Below are positions 1 through 12,520 of a DNA stretch of 64,000 nt, piece by piece. Positions within the stretch are counted from its first letter, which is position 1. Each line of letters opens with the position of its first letter. Where the stretch lies: NCBI GenBank assembly GCA_933228675.1, contig OW121743.1:60524639-60588638 (forward strand). Reading direction: 5' to 3'. The notes under the pieces were generated by a model. That model saw only the letters and a program-made list of their open reading frames with translations, ran no database searches and was not told where the DNA came from. A program made the position numbers and the translations under genes. Source of the stretch: Stomorhina lunata (lineage: Eukaryota > Arthropoda > Insecta > Diptera > Rhiniidae).

Positions 1-3000
1 TAAAAATTTTGTCTATGGAAAAATGTTCATTATAAAAAATTTTCTGTAGAAAAATTTTCATTATAAAAAAATTTGTATATAACGAAAATTTTTCTATAGA
101 ATAATTTTTTGGAATTAAAATTTTTCTATAGAAAAATTTTCATTATAAAAATTTGTCTATAGAAAAATTTTCATTATAAAAATTTGTCTATAGAAAAATT
201 TTCATTACAAAAATTTTTCTATACAAAAATTTTCATTAGAAAAATTTTTTCTGAAGAAAAATTTTCTTTATCAAAATGTTTTCTATACAAAAATTTTCTT
301 TATTAATATTTTTTCTACAGAAAAACTTTCTTTATTAAAAGTTTTATTATAAAGGTTTTTTTCTACACAAAAATTTTCATTATGAAGATTTTTTCTATAG
401 AATTTTTATATTATAAAATTTTTATTTTGAAAAAATTATTTCTAAAGAAAACGTTCCTTATAAAATTTTTTTCTATAGAAAAATATTTTTTATAAAAATG
501 TTTTCTATAGGCAAATTTTCTTTATAAAAATTTTTTCTATAGAAAAGTATTCTTTATAAAATTTTTTATCAATAGAAAAATTTTTATTATAAAAATTTTC
601 TTCATAAAAAATTTTTTTATACAAATTTTTTGTTATAGAAAAATTGTCATTCTATACAATTTTTATTAAAAAAAATTTAGTTATAAAAATTATTCTGTAG
701 AAAAAACTTGGTTATACGAATTTTTTATGGAAAAATTTTAGTTATAAAAAAATTTTATTTAGAAAAATTTTTTGTGAAGAAAAATTGCCTTAAGAACAAT
801 TTTTTGTACAGAAAATTTTTTTTTATACATTTTTTTTCTATTGAAAAATTTTAGTAATAAAAATTTTTTCTATAGAAATAATTTTCGTAATCAAATTTTT
901 TTCTATAGAAAAGATTTTCTTTATAAATTTGTTTTTATAAAATGTTTTCTATAGAAAAATTTTCGTTATAAAATGTTTGCTGTGGAAAAATTTTAGCTAT
1001 AGAAATTGTTTCTATAGAAATATCTTTTCTACAAAAAAAAATTTTCTTTTTAAAAATTTTTTTCTGTAGAATAATATTCGTTATAATAATTTTTTCTATA
1101 GAATTTTTTTTTATTAAATTATTTTTTAAACACCACATGAGTTAAATCGTAAACTTATTTTTTAAATGAAATTTTTGTTGTAGAAATTTCTAATGTAAAA
1201 TTTTTCCGCAGAAAAAGTCTTTTCAGAGAAAAAATTTATAAAAATTTTTCAATACAAAAATTTTCATTATAAAAATTTTTCTCTAGAAAAATTTTCATTA
1301 TAAAAGATTTTCTCTAGAAAAATTTTCATTATAAAAATTTTTCTCTAGAAAAATTTTCATTATAAAAATTTTACTATAGAAAAATTTTCATTATAAAAAA
1401 TTTTTCAATAGAAAAATTTTCATTATAAAAATTTTTCTATAAATTTTCATTATAAAAATTTTTCTATAGAAAGATTTTCATTATAAAAATTTTTCTATAG
1501 AAAAATGTTCATTATTAAAATTTTTCAATAGAAAAATTTTTATTATAAAAACTTTTCTATAGAAAAATTTTTATTATAAAAATTATTCTATAGAAAAATT
1601 TTCATTATAAAATTTTTTTCTATAAAAAATTTTCATTATAAAAATTTTGTCTATGGAAAAACTTTCATTATAAAAAATGTTTCTGTAGAAAAATTTTCAT
1701 TATAAAAAATTTTTCTGTAGAAAAATTTTCATTATATAAAATTTTTCTGTAGAAAAATTTTCATTATAAAAAATTTTTATGTCGAAAAATATTTATTATA
1801 AAAAATTTTTCTGTAGAAAAATTTTCATTATAAAAAATTTTTCTGTAGAAAAATTTTCACTATAAAAAATTTTTTCTGTAGAAAAATTTTCATTATAAGA
1901 AAACTTTTATATAATGAAAATTTTTCTATAGAAACATTTTTTATAACAAAAATTTTTCTATAGAAATATTTTCATTATAAAAATTTTTCTATAGAAAAAT
2001 GTTCATTATAAAAATTTTTCTATAGAAAAATGTTCATTATAAAAATTTTTCTATAGAAAAATGTTCATTATTAAAATTTTTCAATAGAAAAATTTTTATT
2101 ATAAAAACTTTTCTATAGAAAAATTTTTATTATAAAAATTATTCTATAGAAAAATTTTCATTATAAAATTTTTTTCTATAAAAAATTTTCATTATAAAAA
2201 TTTTGTCTATGGAAAAACTTTCATTATAAAAAATGTTTCTGTAGAAAAATTTTCATTATAAAAAATTTTTCTGTAGAAAAATTTTCATTATATAAAATTT
2301 TTCTGTAGAAAAATTTTCATTATAAAAAATTTTTATGTCGAAAAATATTTATTATAAAAAATTTTTCTGTAGAAAAATTTTCATTATAAAAAATTTTTCT
2401 GTAGAAAAATTTTCACTATAAAAAATTTTTTCTGTAGAAAAATTTTCATTATAAGAAAACTTTTATATAATGAAAATTTTTCTATAGAAACATTTTTTAT
2501 AACAAAAATTTTTCTATAGAAATATTTTCATTATAAAAAATTTTTCTAATGAAAAATTTTCATTATAAAAAATTTTGTCTATGGAAAAATGTTCATTATA
2601 AAAAATTTTCTGTAGAAAAATTTTCATTATAAAAAAATTTGTATATAACGAAAATTTTTCTATAGAATAATTTTTTGCAATAAAAATTTTTCTATAGAAA
2701 AATTTTCATTATAAAAATTTGTCTATAGAAAAATTTTCATTATAACAATTTTCTATAGAAACATTTTCATTACAAAGATTTTTCTATACAAACATTTTCA
2801 TTATAAAAATTTTTTCTGAAGAAAAATTTTCTTTATCAAAATGTTTTCTATAGAAAAATTTTCTTTATTAATATTTTTTCTACAGAAAAACTTTCTTTAT
2901 TAAAAGTTTTATTATAAAGGTTTTTTTCTACACAAAAATTTTCATTATAAAAATTTTTTTTATAGAATTTTTATATTATAAAAATTTTGTTTTGAAAAAA

Positions 3001-3775
3001 TTATTTCTAAAGAAAACGTTCCTTATAAAATTGTTTTCTATAGAAAAATATTTTTTATAAAAATGTTTTCTATAGGCAAATTTTCTTTATAAAAATTTTT
3101 TCTATAGAAAAGTATTCTTTATAAAATTTTTTATCAATAGAAAAATTTTTATTATAAAAATTTTCTTCATAAAAATTTTCATTATAAAAATTTTTTGTTA
3201 TAGAAAAATTGTCATTCTATACAATTTTTATTAAAAAAAATTAAGTTATAAAAATTATTCTGTAGAAAAAACTTGGTTATACGTTATGGAAAAATTTTAG
3301 TTATAAAAAAATTTTATTTAGAAAAATTTTTTGTGAAGAAAATTGCCTTAAGAACAATTTTTTGTACAGAAAAATTTCTTTTATACAAATTTTTTCTATT
3401 GAAAAATTTTAGTAATACAAATTTTTTCTATAGAAATAATTTTCGTAATAAAATTTTTTTCTATAGAAAAGATTTTCTTTATAAAATTTTTTTTTATAAA
3501 TTTTTTTTTTATAAATTTTTTTTTATAAAATGTTTTCTATAGAAAAATTTTCGTTATAAAATGTTTTCTGTGGAAAAATTTTAGCTATAGAAATTGTTTC
3601 TATAGAAATATCTTTTCTACAAAAAAAAATGTTCTTTTTAAAAATTTTTTTCTGTAGAATAATTTTCGTTATAATAGTTTTTCCTATAGAATTTTTTTTT
3701 ATAAAAATATTTTCTATACAAAAATTTTTTTTATAAAAATTTCATTTATAAGATTTTTTTTTATATTTTTTTTTT
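1..3775. repeat. A/T-rich ~31-bp minisatellite array, family 1
   Basis: The stretch is built from a degenerate unit of about 31 bp with core TTTTTCTATAGAAAAATTTTC followed by ATTATAAAA. It is not one smooth array. Positions 1 to about 1,110 recur in direct orientation at about 2,567-3,700, and about 1,500-1,975 recur at about 2,057-2,530, so block duplication was added to unit-level expansion. Short open frames here consist almost only of F, K, I, Y and N codons and are not genes. No transposon ends were seen. Confidence 0.9.
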
Positions 3776-4299
3776 TTTTTAAATAAAACCATAAGAAATT
3801 TCTTTTTTATATTTTTATTTACTAAATTTTAAATTAATCTAATTTCAAATTTACAACGAAACTAAAATTGAAGAAGAAATATGAAAATAAAAGTATTACA
3901 AAATTAATGTTAATTATTTAGTGTTGTAATCTTCTTCCTCGAACGAGTTTCATTAACAGCTTCCGAACGAACACTCACAAATTGGCTTCCAACACTTTCT
4001 TTGGTCTAATAATTTTTTGTTATACTCTTTTCCATTTCTTTTGCTAAAGTTTAGTTATTTAACTTCATCATCATCATCATTATTTATGAAGAACGTATGT
4101 AATCACAGCTTAAACTAAGATTAAAAAACACTTAAACAATTTTTGAAATAACGAAAAGAAAATCATAAAATCTAAATTTTTAAAATAACAGGAAAACAAA
4201 ATGAAAACATCACAATCACTTGATTTTAAACTTGATCATAATCTATTGATCTTTCAATACTATTAGATCGTTTTTTTTTCTCTTAAAATTTCTATATGT
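3776..4299. other. Intergenic DNA downstream of the secreted-protein gene
   Basis: Single-copy-looking A/T-rich sequence with a short (ATC)n run near 4,067. It lies 3' of the minus-strand gene that ends at 4,300. The only AATAAA on the minus strand that I see (about 3,814-3,819) is nearly 500 bp downstream, so the polyadenylation site is uncertain. Nothing else was recognised. Confidence 0.5.
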
Positions 4300-4722
4300 T
4301 TATGGATGAGGATCTGGGAATTCATAGGTGGTGCTATAACTCAAGGCCCCTTTGCCATGGTTAATACCCGGAACAGGTTTAGTATCGAAATCGTGCAATT
4401 CACTATGAACATCGTGCACTGATTCGTGTTCATATTCATGGGGATGCTCATACTCGACATGTTCACTGGCAGCTGCAGACTCCTCATATTCACTTCCCTT
4501 ATAGTCTTGGCCATAGTCGGAGGGAAAATGAGTTTCATGCAAATGATCACCCAAAGAACCCAAAGACTCATAGTTTGAAGATTCACTTTCTGTTAAACCC
4601 TCACTAAAGTCGTGGGACTCAACTTGGGCATCCAAGTGGCCGCCATAATGACCTCCGATAACACCCGCCTGTATGGAACCAGCCAACAGTGTAATGCCTA
4701 AAACAATGCTAAAAGGCGTCAT
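4300..4722 (-). CDS. Small secreted His/Glu/Ser/Tyr-rich protein, possibly cuticular
   Basis: Intact single-exon frame of 140 residues. Residues 1-19 form a typical signal peptide (short N-region, hydrophobic ILGITLLAG core, cleavage predicted after SIQA). The mature part is low complexity, strongly acidic and rich in His, Glu, Ser and Tyr, with EHxHEYEHE-like clusters around residues 88-105 and a Pro-rich C-terminal FPDPHP. The ATG is preceded by ATCAA, close to the fly initiation context, and a TATA box lies about 145 bp upstream. Base composition is clearly less A/T-rich than the flanks, as expected for coding DNA. I do not recognise the family. Extracellular matrix or cuticle is a guess from the signal peptide and composition. 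There are no cysteines in the mature region and no catalytic motif. The gene stands alone between satellite arrays. Confidence 0.75.
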   Translation of the reverse strand: MTPFSIVLGITLLAGSIQAGVIGGHYGGHLDAQVESHDFSEGLTESESSNYESLGSLGDHLHETHFPSDYGQDYKGSEYEESAAASEHVEYEHPHEYEHESVHDVHSELHDFDTKPVPGINHGKGALSYSTTYEFPDPHP

Positions 4723-4864
4723 TTGATCCTTTTATTTTATACTAAATTTCAATATCCTTTTAATCCTTTCTGCTCCTGTCTCTCCAAATTTCGTATTCCA
4801 AATATATACCGTTTTGCTGTAAAGTTGTAAGTAGACTAATTTGTTGGTGGCACGTTGCAGGTAT

Positions 4865-4874
4865 CTTATATATA
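4865..4874 (-). promoter_or_regulatory. TATA box of the small secreted-protein gene
   Basis: On the minus strand this reads TATATATAAG, a strong TATA element. A start site about 30 bp downstream would fall near 4,835-4,840, giving a 5' UTR of roughly 115 nt before the ATG at 4,722. No second element was confirmed. Confidence 0.5.
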
Positions 4875-5389
4875 AATTTTAAAATCTATTTGAAAAGCAT
4901 AACTTAAACTGAAAAAATTCATAACGAAAATTCGCAATAGAAAATTCGAAATGAAGAAAAATATGTACAGAAGAAGTTAATGATGATACTCTAAGTGTTT
5001 GCCTGTAACTCTCAAAGTCTAGATAAGAGTTTTAGCATGAATTTTGCCAGTCGAGTGATTGAGTGTTTCCAGAGGGGGAATAGTTATGTGTAACCAGACA
5101 GTCTTGCGGATTGTGTGTGTTTGTGTATGTGCCACATTTAAGTGGCATAACGTACTACAAACATAAAATATTTACATTAGTCATACCTGTAACATATATG
5201 CGTTATATTCCCCGAATTAGGGGGGCTTTTAAAATAATTAGTATAATTACCTTCAGACAATGACCAAATTCTTAGTAGACTATGGTCAGAATTTAATTTA
5301 ACTATAGACACAAAATGATAAGAATACGATCAAATAGATTAAAGTCACCCTATTTCAAACTCATAAAACGTTAACATTTACGAAAATCT
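4875..5389. other. Upstream flank without recognised gene
   Basis: A/T-rich DNA with a TG-rich stretch near 5,115-5,130. It may include proximal regulatory sequence of the minus-strand gene. No ORF, repeat or transposon end could be supported. Confidence 0.4.
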
Positions 5390-6106
5390 ATCACTTTTCG
5401 TTGTAACTCTATAACTCAAGAACGGAATTACCTATCCAAACCAAATATTAAGGCTTGGTTTGGCCTATTTCGTAGTTGATTTATGTGAAGTTTGCTCAAA
5501 ATCGGTCGAGCGGTTCTTCGTTTATCACATTTTTTGCAACAAATTAGTGTCTTTTTGGAGTTTATAAAATCCATGGAAATTTTTTATATTTATATACAAA
5601 TTGTATAAAATAATTTCCATATATTGTATAAACTCTATACATTTTTTTCTTCTATATATATACAAATTTGATCATGTAATGATCTTTAGCTATGTTGTTG
5701 CGCATGAACCGCCGAACTTTACCAAATTGGTCTGACCAGGTTCCGACAGATTGAGCCACTGAAAATTACTCAAATTGAATTTAATCGTGAACTATTAATT
5801 TGATCATTGTACGATATTTAGCAAAGTTGTTTCGTATGAGCAGACGAGGGTTTCTAAATTGGTATGACCAATTCCCAACAGGTGGAACCACATAAAATTA
5901 CTAAAAATTAATTAAATCACAAACTTTGCATTATCTTTAGCACAGTTGTTGCGAATCAGCCGACAAAGTTTTTAAGTTGTGCTACTAATATTCGCCAGAT
6001 GGCGCCAAAGTTAATTGAGATGTAAATTGTGCATTTGATGATTCTATGTCGTTCCTTCAAATTTATTTTAATTGGTGACGCAGCAAAGCGTGCGAGGTAC
6101 AGCTAG
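5390..6106 (+). mobile_element. Non-autonomous Helitron-like element, 3' part
   Basis: The right end has Helitron-type 3' features: a short hairpin (stem ACGC at 6,078-6,081 and GCGT at 6,088-6,091, 6-nt loop), then 11 nt, then CTAG at 6,103-6,106 followed by T. Helitrons end in CTRR and insert 5' of T. The body carries phrases common in dispersed arthropod repeats (for example AAAATCGGTCGAGCGGTTCT near 5,500). The element has no coding capacity. The 5' end (expected TC) was not found, so the start given is only where the repetitive body becomes evident. A MITE-like repeat with a chance CTAG end is the alternative. Confidence 0.45.
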
Positions 6107-8345
6107 TTTCCTATAAAAATAGAAAAAATTTCGAAATTTTCTATTCAAATATTAAACTTTTGAAAAATTCTTAAAAAATGTTCAATAATTCGAAAATATC
6201 CTATAAAATAAGGAAAACTTTAAAAAACTTTCTATAAAAATAATAAAGTTTTCGAAAACTTCCTAATAAAATAAAAAAAAAAAATTTTGAAAATTTCCTA
6301 TAAAAATAGAAAAATTTTCGAAATTTTCATATAAAAATAGGAAAATATTCGAAAATTTCCTAAAAAATATGAAAATTTTCGAAAATTTCCTATAAAAATA
6401 GGAAAATTTCCAATAAAAATAGGAAATTTTTCGAAAATTTCCTATAAAAATAGGAAAATTTTCGAAAATTTCCTATAAAAATAGGAAAATTTCCTATAAT
6501 AATAGGAAAATTTTCGAAAATTTCCTATAATAATAGGAAAATTTTCGAAAATTTCCTATAAAAATAGGAAAATTTTCGAAAATTTCCTATAAAAATAGGA
6601 AAATTTTCGAAAACTTCCTATAAAAATAGGAAAATTTTCGAAAACTTCCTATAAAAATAGGAAAATTTTCGAAAATTTCCTATAAAAATAGGAAAAATTT
6701 CGAAAATTTCCTATAAAAATAGCGAAATTTTCGAAAATTTCCTATAAAAATAGGAAAATTTTCGAAAATTTCCTATAAAAATAGAAAAATTTTCGAAAAT
6801 TTCCTATAAAAATAGGAAAATTTTCGAAAATTTCCTATAAAAATAGGAAAGTTTTCGAAAATTTCCTATAAAAATAGGAAAATTTTCGAAAATTTCCTAT
6901 AAAAATAGGAAAATTTTCGAAAATTTCCTATAAAACTAGGAAAATATTCGAAAATTTCCTATAAAACTAGGAAAATATTCGAAAATTTCCTATAAAAATA
7001 GGAAAATTTTCGAAAACTTCCTATAAAAATAGGAAAATTAAAATAGGAACATTTTCGAAAATATCCTATAAAAATAGGAAAATTTAGGAAAATTTTCGAA
7101 AATTTCCTATAAAAATGGGAAAATTTCCCATAAAAATAGGAAAATTTTCGAAAATTTCCTATAAAAATAGGAAAATTTTCGAAAATTTCCTATATAAAAA
7201 TAGGAAAATTTTCGAAAATTTCCTATATAAAAATAGGAAAATTTTCGAAAATTTCCTATAAAAATAGGAAAATTTTCGAAAATTTCCTATAAAAATAGGA
7301 AAATTCTCGAAAATTTCCTATAAAAATAGGAAAATTTTCGAAAATTTCCTATAAAAATAGGAAAATTTTCGAAAATTTCCTATAAAAATAGGAAAATTTT
7401 CGAAAATTTCCTATAAAAATAGGAAAATTTTCGAAAATTTTTTATAGGAAATTTTCGAAAATTTTCCTATAAAAATAGGAAAATTTTCGAAAATTTCCTA
7501 TAAAAATAGGAAAATTTTCGAAAATTTCCTATAAAAATAGGAAAATTTTCGAAAATTTCCTATAAAAAATTTTCGAAAATTTTCCTATTTTTATAGGAAA
7601 TTTTCGAAAATTTTCCTATTTTTATAGGAAATTTTCGAAAATTTTCCTATTTTTATAGGAAATTTTCGAAAATTTTCCTATTTTTATAGGAAATTTTCGA
7701 AAATTTTCCTATTTTTATAGGAAATTTTCGAAAATTTTCCTATTTTTATAGGAAATTTTCGAAAATTTTCCTATTTTTATAGGAAATTTTCGAAAATTTT
7801 CCTATTTTTATAAGAAAAGGTTCGAAAATTTTCCTATTTTTATAGGAAATTTTCGAAAATTTTCCTATTTTTATAGGAAATTTTCGAAAATTTTCCTATT
7901 TTTATAGGAAATTTTCGAAAATTTTCCTATTTTTATAGGAAATTTTCGAAAATTTTCCTATTTTTATAGGAAATTTTCGAAAATTTTCCTATTTTTATAG
8001 GAAATTTTGGAAAATTTTCCTATTTTTATAGGCAATTTTCGAAAATTTTCCTATTTTTATAGGAAATTTTCGAAAATTTTCCTATTTTTATAGGAAATTT
8101 TCGAAAAATAGGAACATTTTCGATAATTTCCTATGAAAATATGAAAATTTCCTATAAAAATAGGAAAATTTTCGAAAATTTCCTATAAAAATAGGAAAAT
8201 TTTCGAAAATTTCCTATAAAAATAGGAGTATTTTCGAAAATTTCTTATAAAAATAGTAAAATTTTTGAAAATTTCTTAAAAATTGTTAAACTGTCGAATA
8301 TTTCTTATTTGTAGAAAAACATTTGAAAACTTTAAATTTTCTAGA
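6107..8345. repeat. ~31-bp minisatellite array with orientation switch, family 2
   Basis: The unit is about 31 bp with core TTTTCGAAAATTTCCTATAA and AATAGGAAAA. From about 6,290 to 7,440 units run in one direction. At about 7,441-7,460 a partial flip appears, and from about 7,565 to 8,105 the units are reverse-complemented. At about 8,110 the first orientation returns and the array decays by 8,345. The two blocks form a very long inverted repeat. The array begins immediately after the Helitron-like terminus. Confidence 0.9.
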
Positions 8346-9360
8346 AGAAATAAAATTCATAAAATTTTCAAAATATTACCACCCTAATGTCTTACATTAA
8401 AATTACAATCATAAACATTCATTACGGATTGAATTAGAGAAATATCCAGCTCTTAACCACCTGTAACACATAAGTATTATCCATATTTTTAATACAAAAT
8501 ATAAACAATCGTCCTATTGACCAATATTAGACCAATTAGTTTTATTATTATTTTAATACTGAAATTATAAGTTTAAAATTTTATAATTTGTGGTTGTTGT
8601 TGATTTGTGTTATTTCACAAAATTCAGTTTTTTTTTTTAAGAAAACAATATAAAATCAATTGAATACACCGACCGACTGTTAATAAAACAAAAACAAAAG
8701 CTGAAAATTACTTAGCAAATCTATAAAACAACTTGATTTATGTACAAACGAATAACATCAAATACTCGTACACTTGGTCCCACTGACCAACTTTTTTCTT
8801 CTCCGTTAAAAAAAGAAATGAAAAGAAGAAGTTGAAAGGAAAAGTGGTTTTGTACAAAGAAACTTCCTACTTTAGCAAAAAGAAAATGTTTAATCGAGAC
8901 AAAAAAAAAAAAATGAAAAGATGAAGTAAATCGAGTGAGTAAAGCCATTAACTCATTCAATCGGTAGCCGAATAACACATTGACTTGACTTCTTCATATT
9001 TTTCTTTTTTTTGGGGGAAATATTCTTTTGATTTGAATTTTTTTTGAAATGTTAATGAAAATTTTTTAAATTTTCTGAGGAAATTATTTTTTTCAATTTC
9101 TTTAAGCTATTCATTTCGTATTGACTTAATTTTTAATATTTTTTGATAATGTGAGTTTTTACGTTTGTTTAAAATTTAATAGATTTTTGGTACTCGTCAT
9201 TTGATTGTCACTATTCTCATTAGTCTTTTTTCTACTTAAGCAAATATTTTTGTTTTTTAGTCCTCTAATACAATGATGTAAACTTAAACGATAAGCAGGT
9301 GTTTTAAGGAATATAATCTTTAAAAGAATGAAATTTTCAAAAACTTTCCTTTCAATTGTC
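8346..9360. other. A/T-rich spacer, no recognised gene
   Basis: Mostly unique DNA. Open frames on the minus strand (8,721-8,978; 9,159-9,362) are low-complexity Phe/Lys-rich and have no domain or coding signature. No promoter or transposon end could be supported. Confidence 0.4.
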
Positions 9361-9690
9361 AAATTTTAGAAATATGTAGATTAATTTTTTGAATTTTCCA
9401 ATAAATAGTAAAATTTTCTACAATTTCCTATAAATAGTAAAATTTTCTATTAATAGTAAAATTTTTGAAAATTTCCTATAAATGGTAAAATTTTCAAAAA
9501 TTTCCTATAAATAGGAAAATTTTCTAAGATTTCCTATAAATAGTAAAATTTTCGAAAGTTTCCTCTAAAAAGTAATTTTTTTTAATATTTCCTATAAATA
9601 GTATAATTTTCGAGAATTTTCAAAAATTTACGATAAATTGTAAAATTTTCGAAATTTTCAGATAAATAGTAAAATTTTCGAAATTTTCCT
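9361..9690. repeat. Degenerate family-2-like minisatellite
   Basis: Irregular copies of about 30 bp resembling AAATTTCCTATAAATAGTAA with TTTTCGAAA. They look like a decayed relative of the 6.1-8.3 kb array and lead directly into the next array. Confidence 0.7.
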
Positions 9691-11060
9691 ATAGAAAAAA
9701 TTTTCATAAGAAAAATTTTTCTATAGAAAAAAGTTTCATAAGAAAAAATTTTCTATGGAAAAAATTTTCATAAGAAAAATTTTTCTATGGAAAAAATTTT
9801 CATAAGAACAATTTTTCTATGGAAAAAATTTTCATAAGAAAAATTTTTCTATAGAAAAAATTTTCATAAGAAAAATTTTTCTATAGAAAAAATTTTCATA
9901 AGAAAAATTTTTCTATAGAAAAAATTTTCATAAGAAAAATTTTTCTATAGAAAAAATTTTCATAAGAAAAATTTTTCTATAGAAAAAATTTTCATAAGAA
10001 AAATTTTTCTATAGAAAAAATTTTCATAAGAAAAATTTTTCTATAGACAAAATTTTCATAAGAAAAATTTTTCTATGGAAAAAATTTTCATAAGAAAAGT
10101 TTTTCTATAGAAAAAATTTTCATAAGAAAAATTTGTCTATAGAAAAATATTTCATAAGAAAAATTTTTCTATAGAAAAAATTTTCATAAGAAAAATTTTT
10201 CTATAGAAAAAATTTTCATAAGAAAAATTTTTCTATAGAAAAAATTTTCATAAGAAAAATTTTTTTATAGAAAAAATTTTCATAATAAAAATTTGTCTAT
10301 AGAAAAAATTTTCATAAGAAAAATTTTTCTATAGAAAAAATTTTCATAAGAAAAATTTTTCTATAGAAAAAATTTTCATAAGAAAAATTTTTCTATAGAA
10401 AAAATTTTCATAAGAAAAATTTTTCATAAGAAAAATTTTTCGATAGAAAAAATTTTCATAAGAAAAATTTTTCTATAGAAAAAATTTTCATAAGAAACAT
10501 TTTTCTATAGAAAAAATTTTCATAAGAAACATTTTTCTATAGAAAAAATGTTCATAAGCAAAATTTTTTTTTTGAAAAATTTGTTATAACAAAAATTTTT
10601 CTATAGAAAAAATTTTCATAAGAAAAATTTTTCTATAGAAAAAATTTTCATAAGAAAAATTTTTCTATAGAAAAGATTTTCATAAGAAAAATTTTTCTAT
10701 AGAAAAAATTTTCATAAGAAAAATTTTTCTATAGAAAAAATTTTCATAAGAAAAATTTTTCTATAGAAAAAATTTTCATAAGAAAAATTTTTCTATAGAA
10801 AAAATTTTCATAAGAAAAATTTTTCTATAGAAAAAATTTTCATAAGAAAAATTTTTCTATAGAAAAAATTTTCATAAGAAAAATTTTTCTATAGAAAAAA
10901 TTTTCATAAGAAAAATTTTTCTATAGAAAAAATTTTCATAAGAAAAATTTTTCTATAGAAAAAATTTTCATAAGAAAAATTTTTCTATAGAAAAAATTTT
11001 CATAAGAAAAATTTTTCTAAAGAAAAAATGTTCATAAGAAAAATTTTTCTATAGAAAAAA
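9691..11060. repeat. 32-bp minisatellite, CATAAG variant, family 3
   Basis: The period is exactly 32 bp: TTTTCATAAG, AAAAATTTTT, CTATAGAAAA, AA. Most units carry CATAAG. Scattered substitutions (for example CTATGG near 9,760-9,830) and short disruptions near 10,420 and 10,560-10,600 show this block is older than the one that follows. Confidence 0.93.
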
Positions 11061-12052
11061 TTTTCATATGAAAAATTTTTCTATAGAAAAAATTTTCATA
11101 TGAAAAATTTTTCTATAGAAAAAATTTTCATATGAAAAATTTTTCTATAGAAAAAATTTTCATATGAAAAATTTTTCTATAGAAAAAATTTTCATATGAA
11201 AAATTTTTCTATAGAAAAAATTTTCATATGAAAAATTTTTCTATAGAAAAAATTTTCATATGAAAAATTTTTCTATAGAAAAAATTTTCATATGAAAAAT
11301 TTTTCTATAGAAAAAATTTTCATATGAAAAATTTTTCTATAGAAAAAATTTTCATATGAAAAATTTTTCTATAGAAAAAATTTTCATATGAAAAATTTTT
11401 CTATAGAAAAAATTTTCATATGAAAAATTTTTCTATAGAAAAAATTTTCATATGAAAAATTTTTCTATAGAAAAAATTTTCATATGAAAAATTTTTCTAT
11501 AGAAAAAATTTTCATATGAAAAATTTTTCTATAGAAAAAATTTTCATATGAAAAATTTTTCTATAGAAAAAATTTTCATATGAAAAATTTTTCTATAGAA
11601 AAAATTTTCATATGAAAAATTTTTCTATAGAAAAAATTTTCATATGAAAAATTTTTCTATAGAAAAAATTTTCATATGAAAAATTTTTCTATAGAAAAAA
11701 TTTTCATATGAAAAATTTTTCTATAGAAAAAATTTTCATATGAAAAATTTTTCTATAGAAAAAATTTTCATATGAAAAATTTTTCTATAGAAAAAATTTT
11801 CATATGAAAAATTTTTCTATAGAAAAAATTTTCATATGAAAAATTTTTCTATAGAAAAAATTTTCATATGAAAAATTTTTCTATAGAAAAAATTTTCATA
11901 TGAAAAATTTTTCTATAGAAAAAATTTTCATATGAAAAATTTTTCTATAGAAAAAATTTTCATATGAAAAATTTTTCTATAGAAAAAATTTTCATATGAA
12001 AAATTTTTCTATAGAAAAAATTTTCATATGAAAAATTTTTCTATAGAAAAAA
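11061..12052. repeat. Homogeneous 32-bp block, CATATG variant
   Basis: Thirty-one consecutive 32-bp units (992 bp), each with TTTTCATATG in place of TTTTCATAAG. I see no difference between units on reading line by line. The block is bounded by the CATAAG variant on the left and degenerate copies on the right. Such uniformity implies very recent expansion or homogenisation, or an assembly product. Confidence 0.92.
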
Positions 12053-12520
12053 TTTTCATATGAAAATTTTCATATGAAAAAATTTTCGTAAAAACATTTT
12101 CATATGAAAAAATTTTCATAAAAAAATTCTTTCTATAGAAACAATTTTCATAAGAAAAATTTTTCTATAGAAAAAATTTTCATAAAAGAAATTTTTCTAT
12201 AGAAACAATAAGAAAAATTTTTCTATAGAAAAACAAAAATTTTTCTATAAAAAAAAATTTTATAACAAAAATTTTTCTAGAGAAAAAATTTTTTTAACTA
12301 AAATTTTTCTATAGAAAAATTTTTCCATAGAAAAAATTTTCTATAGAAAAATTTTGTATGGAAAAATTTTCTTAAAAAAAATTTTTCTATAGAAAAAATT
12401 TTCATTAAAAAACTATTCTATGGAAAAACTTTCAAAGAAAAAATTTAAAAAGAAAAAAAATTTCATAAGAAAAATTTTTTTATAAAAAAAGTTTTCATAA
12501 GAAAAATATTGTTTTTATTT
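12053..12520. repeat. Degenerate right edge of the 32-bp array
   Basis: Truncated and mutated copies of the family-3 unit. Spacing is irregular and identity falls off gradually until the array ends near 12,520. Confidence 0.75.

Noticed and set aside
935..3542. Short ORFs in the first array and at 44,446-44,739
   Set aside because: They consist of F/K/I/Y/N codons from minisatellite units with no start context, domain or unusual composition.
8721..8978. 85-codon minus-strand ORF
   Set aside because: Phe/Ser-rich low-complexity translation, no promoter or domain, unlike the balanced composition of the real genes here.
9691..12520. CRISPR-like appearance of regularly spaced repeats
   Set aside because: There are no unique spacers; the whole 32-bp unit is repeated head to tail, as in a eukaryotic minisatellite.
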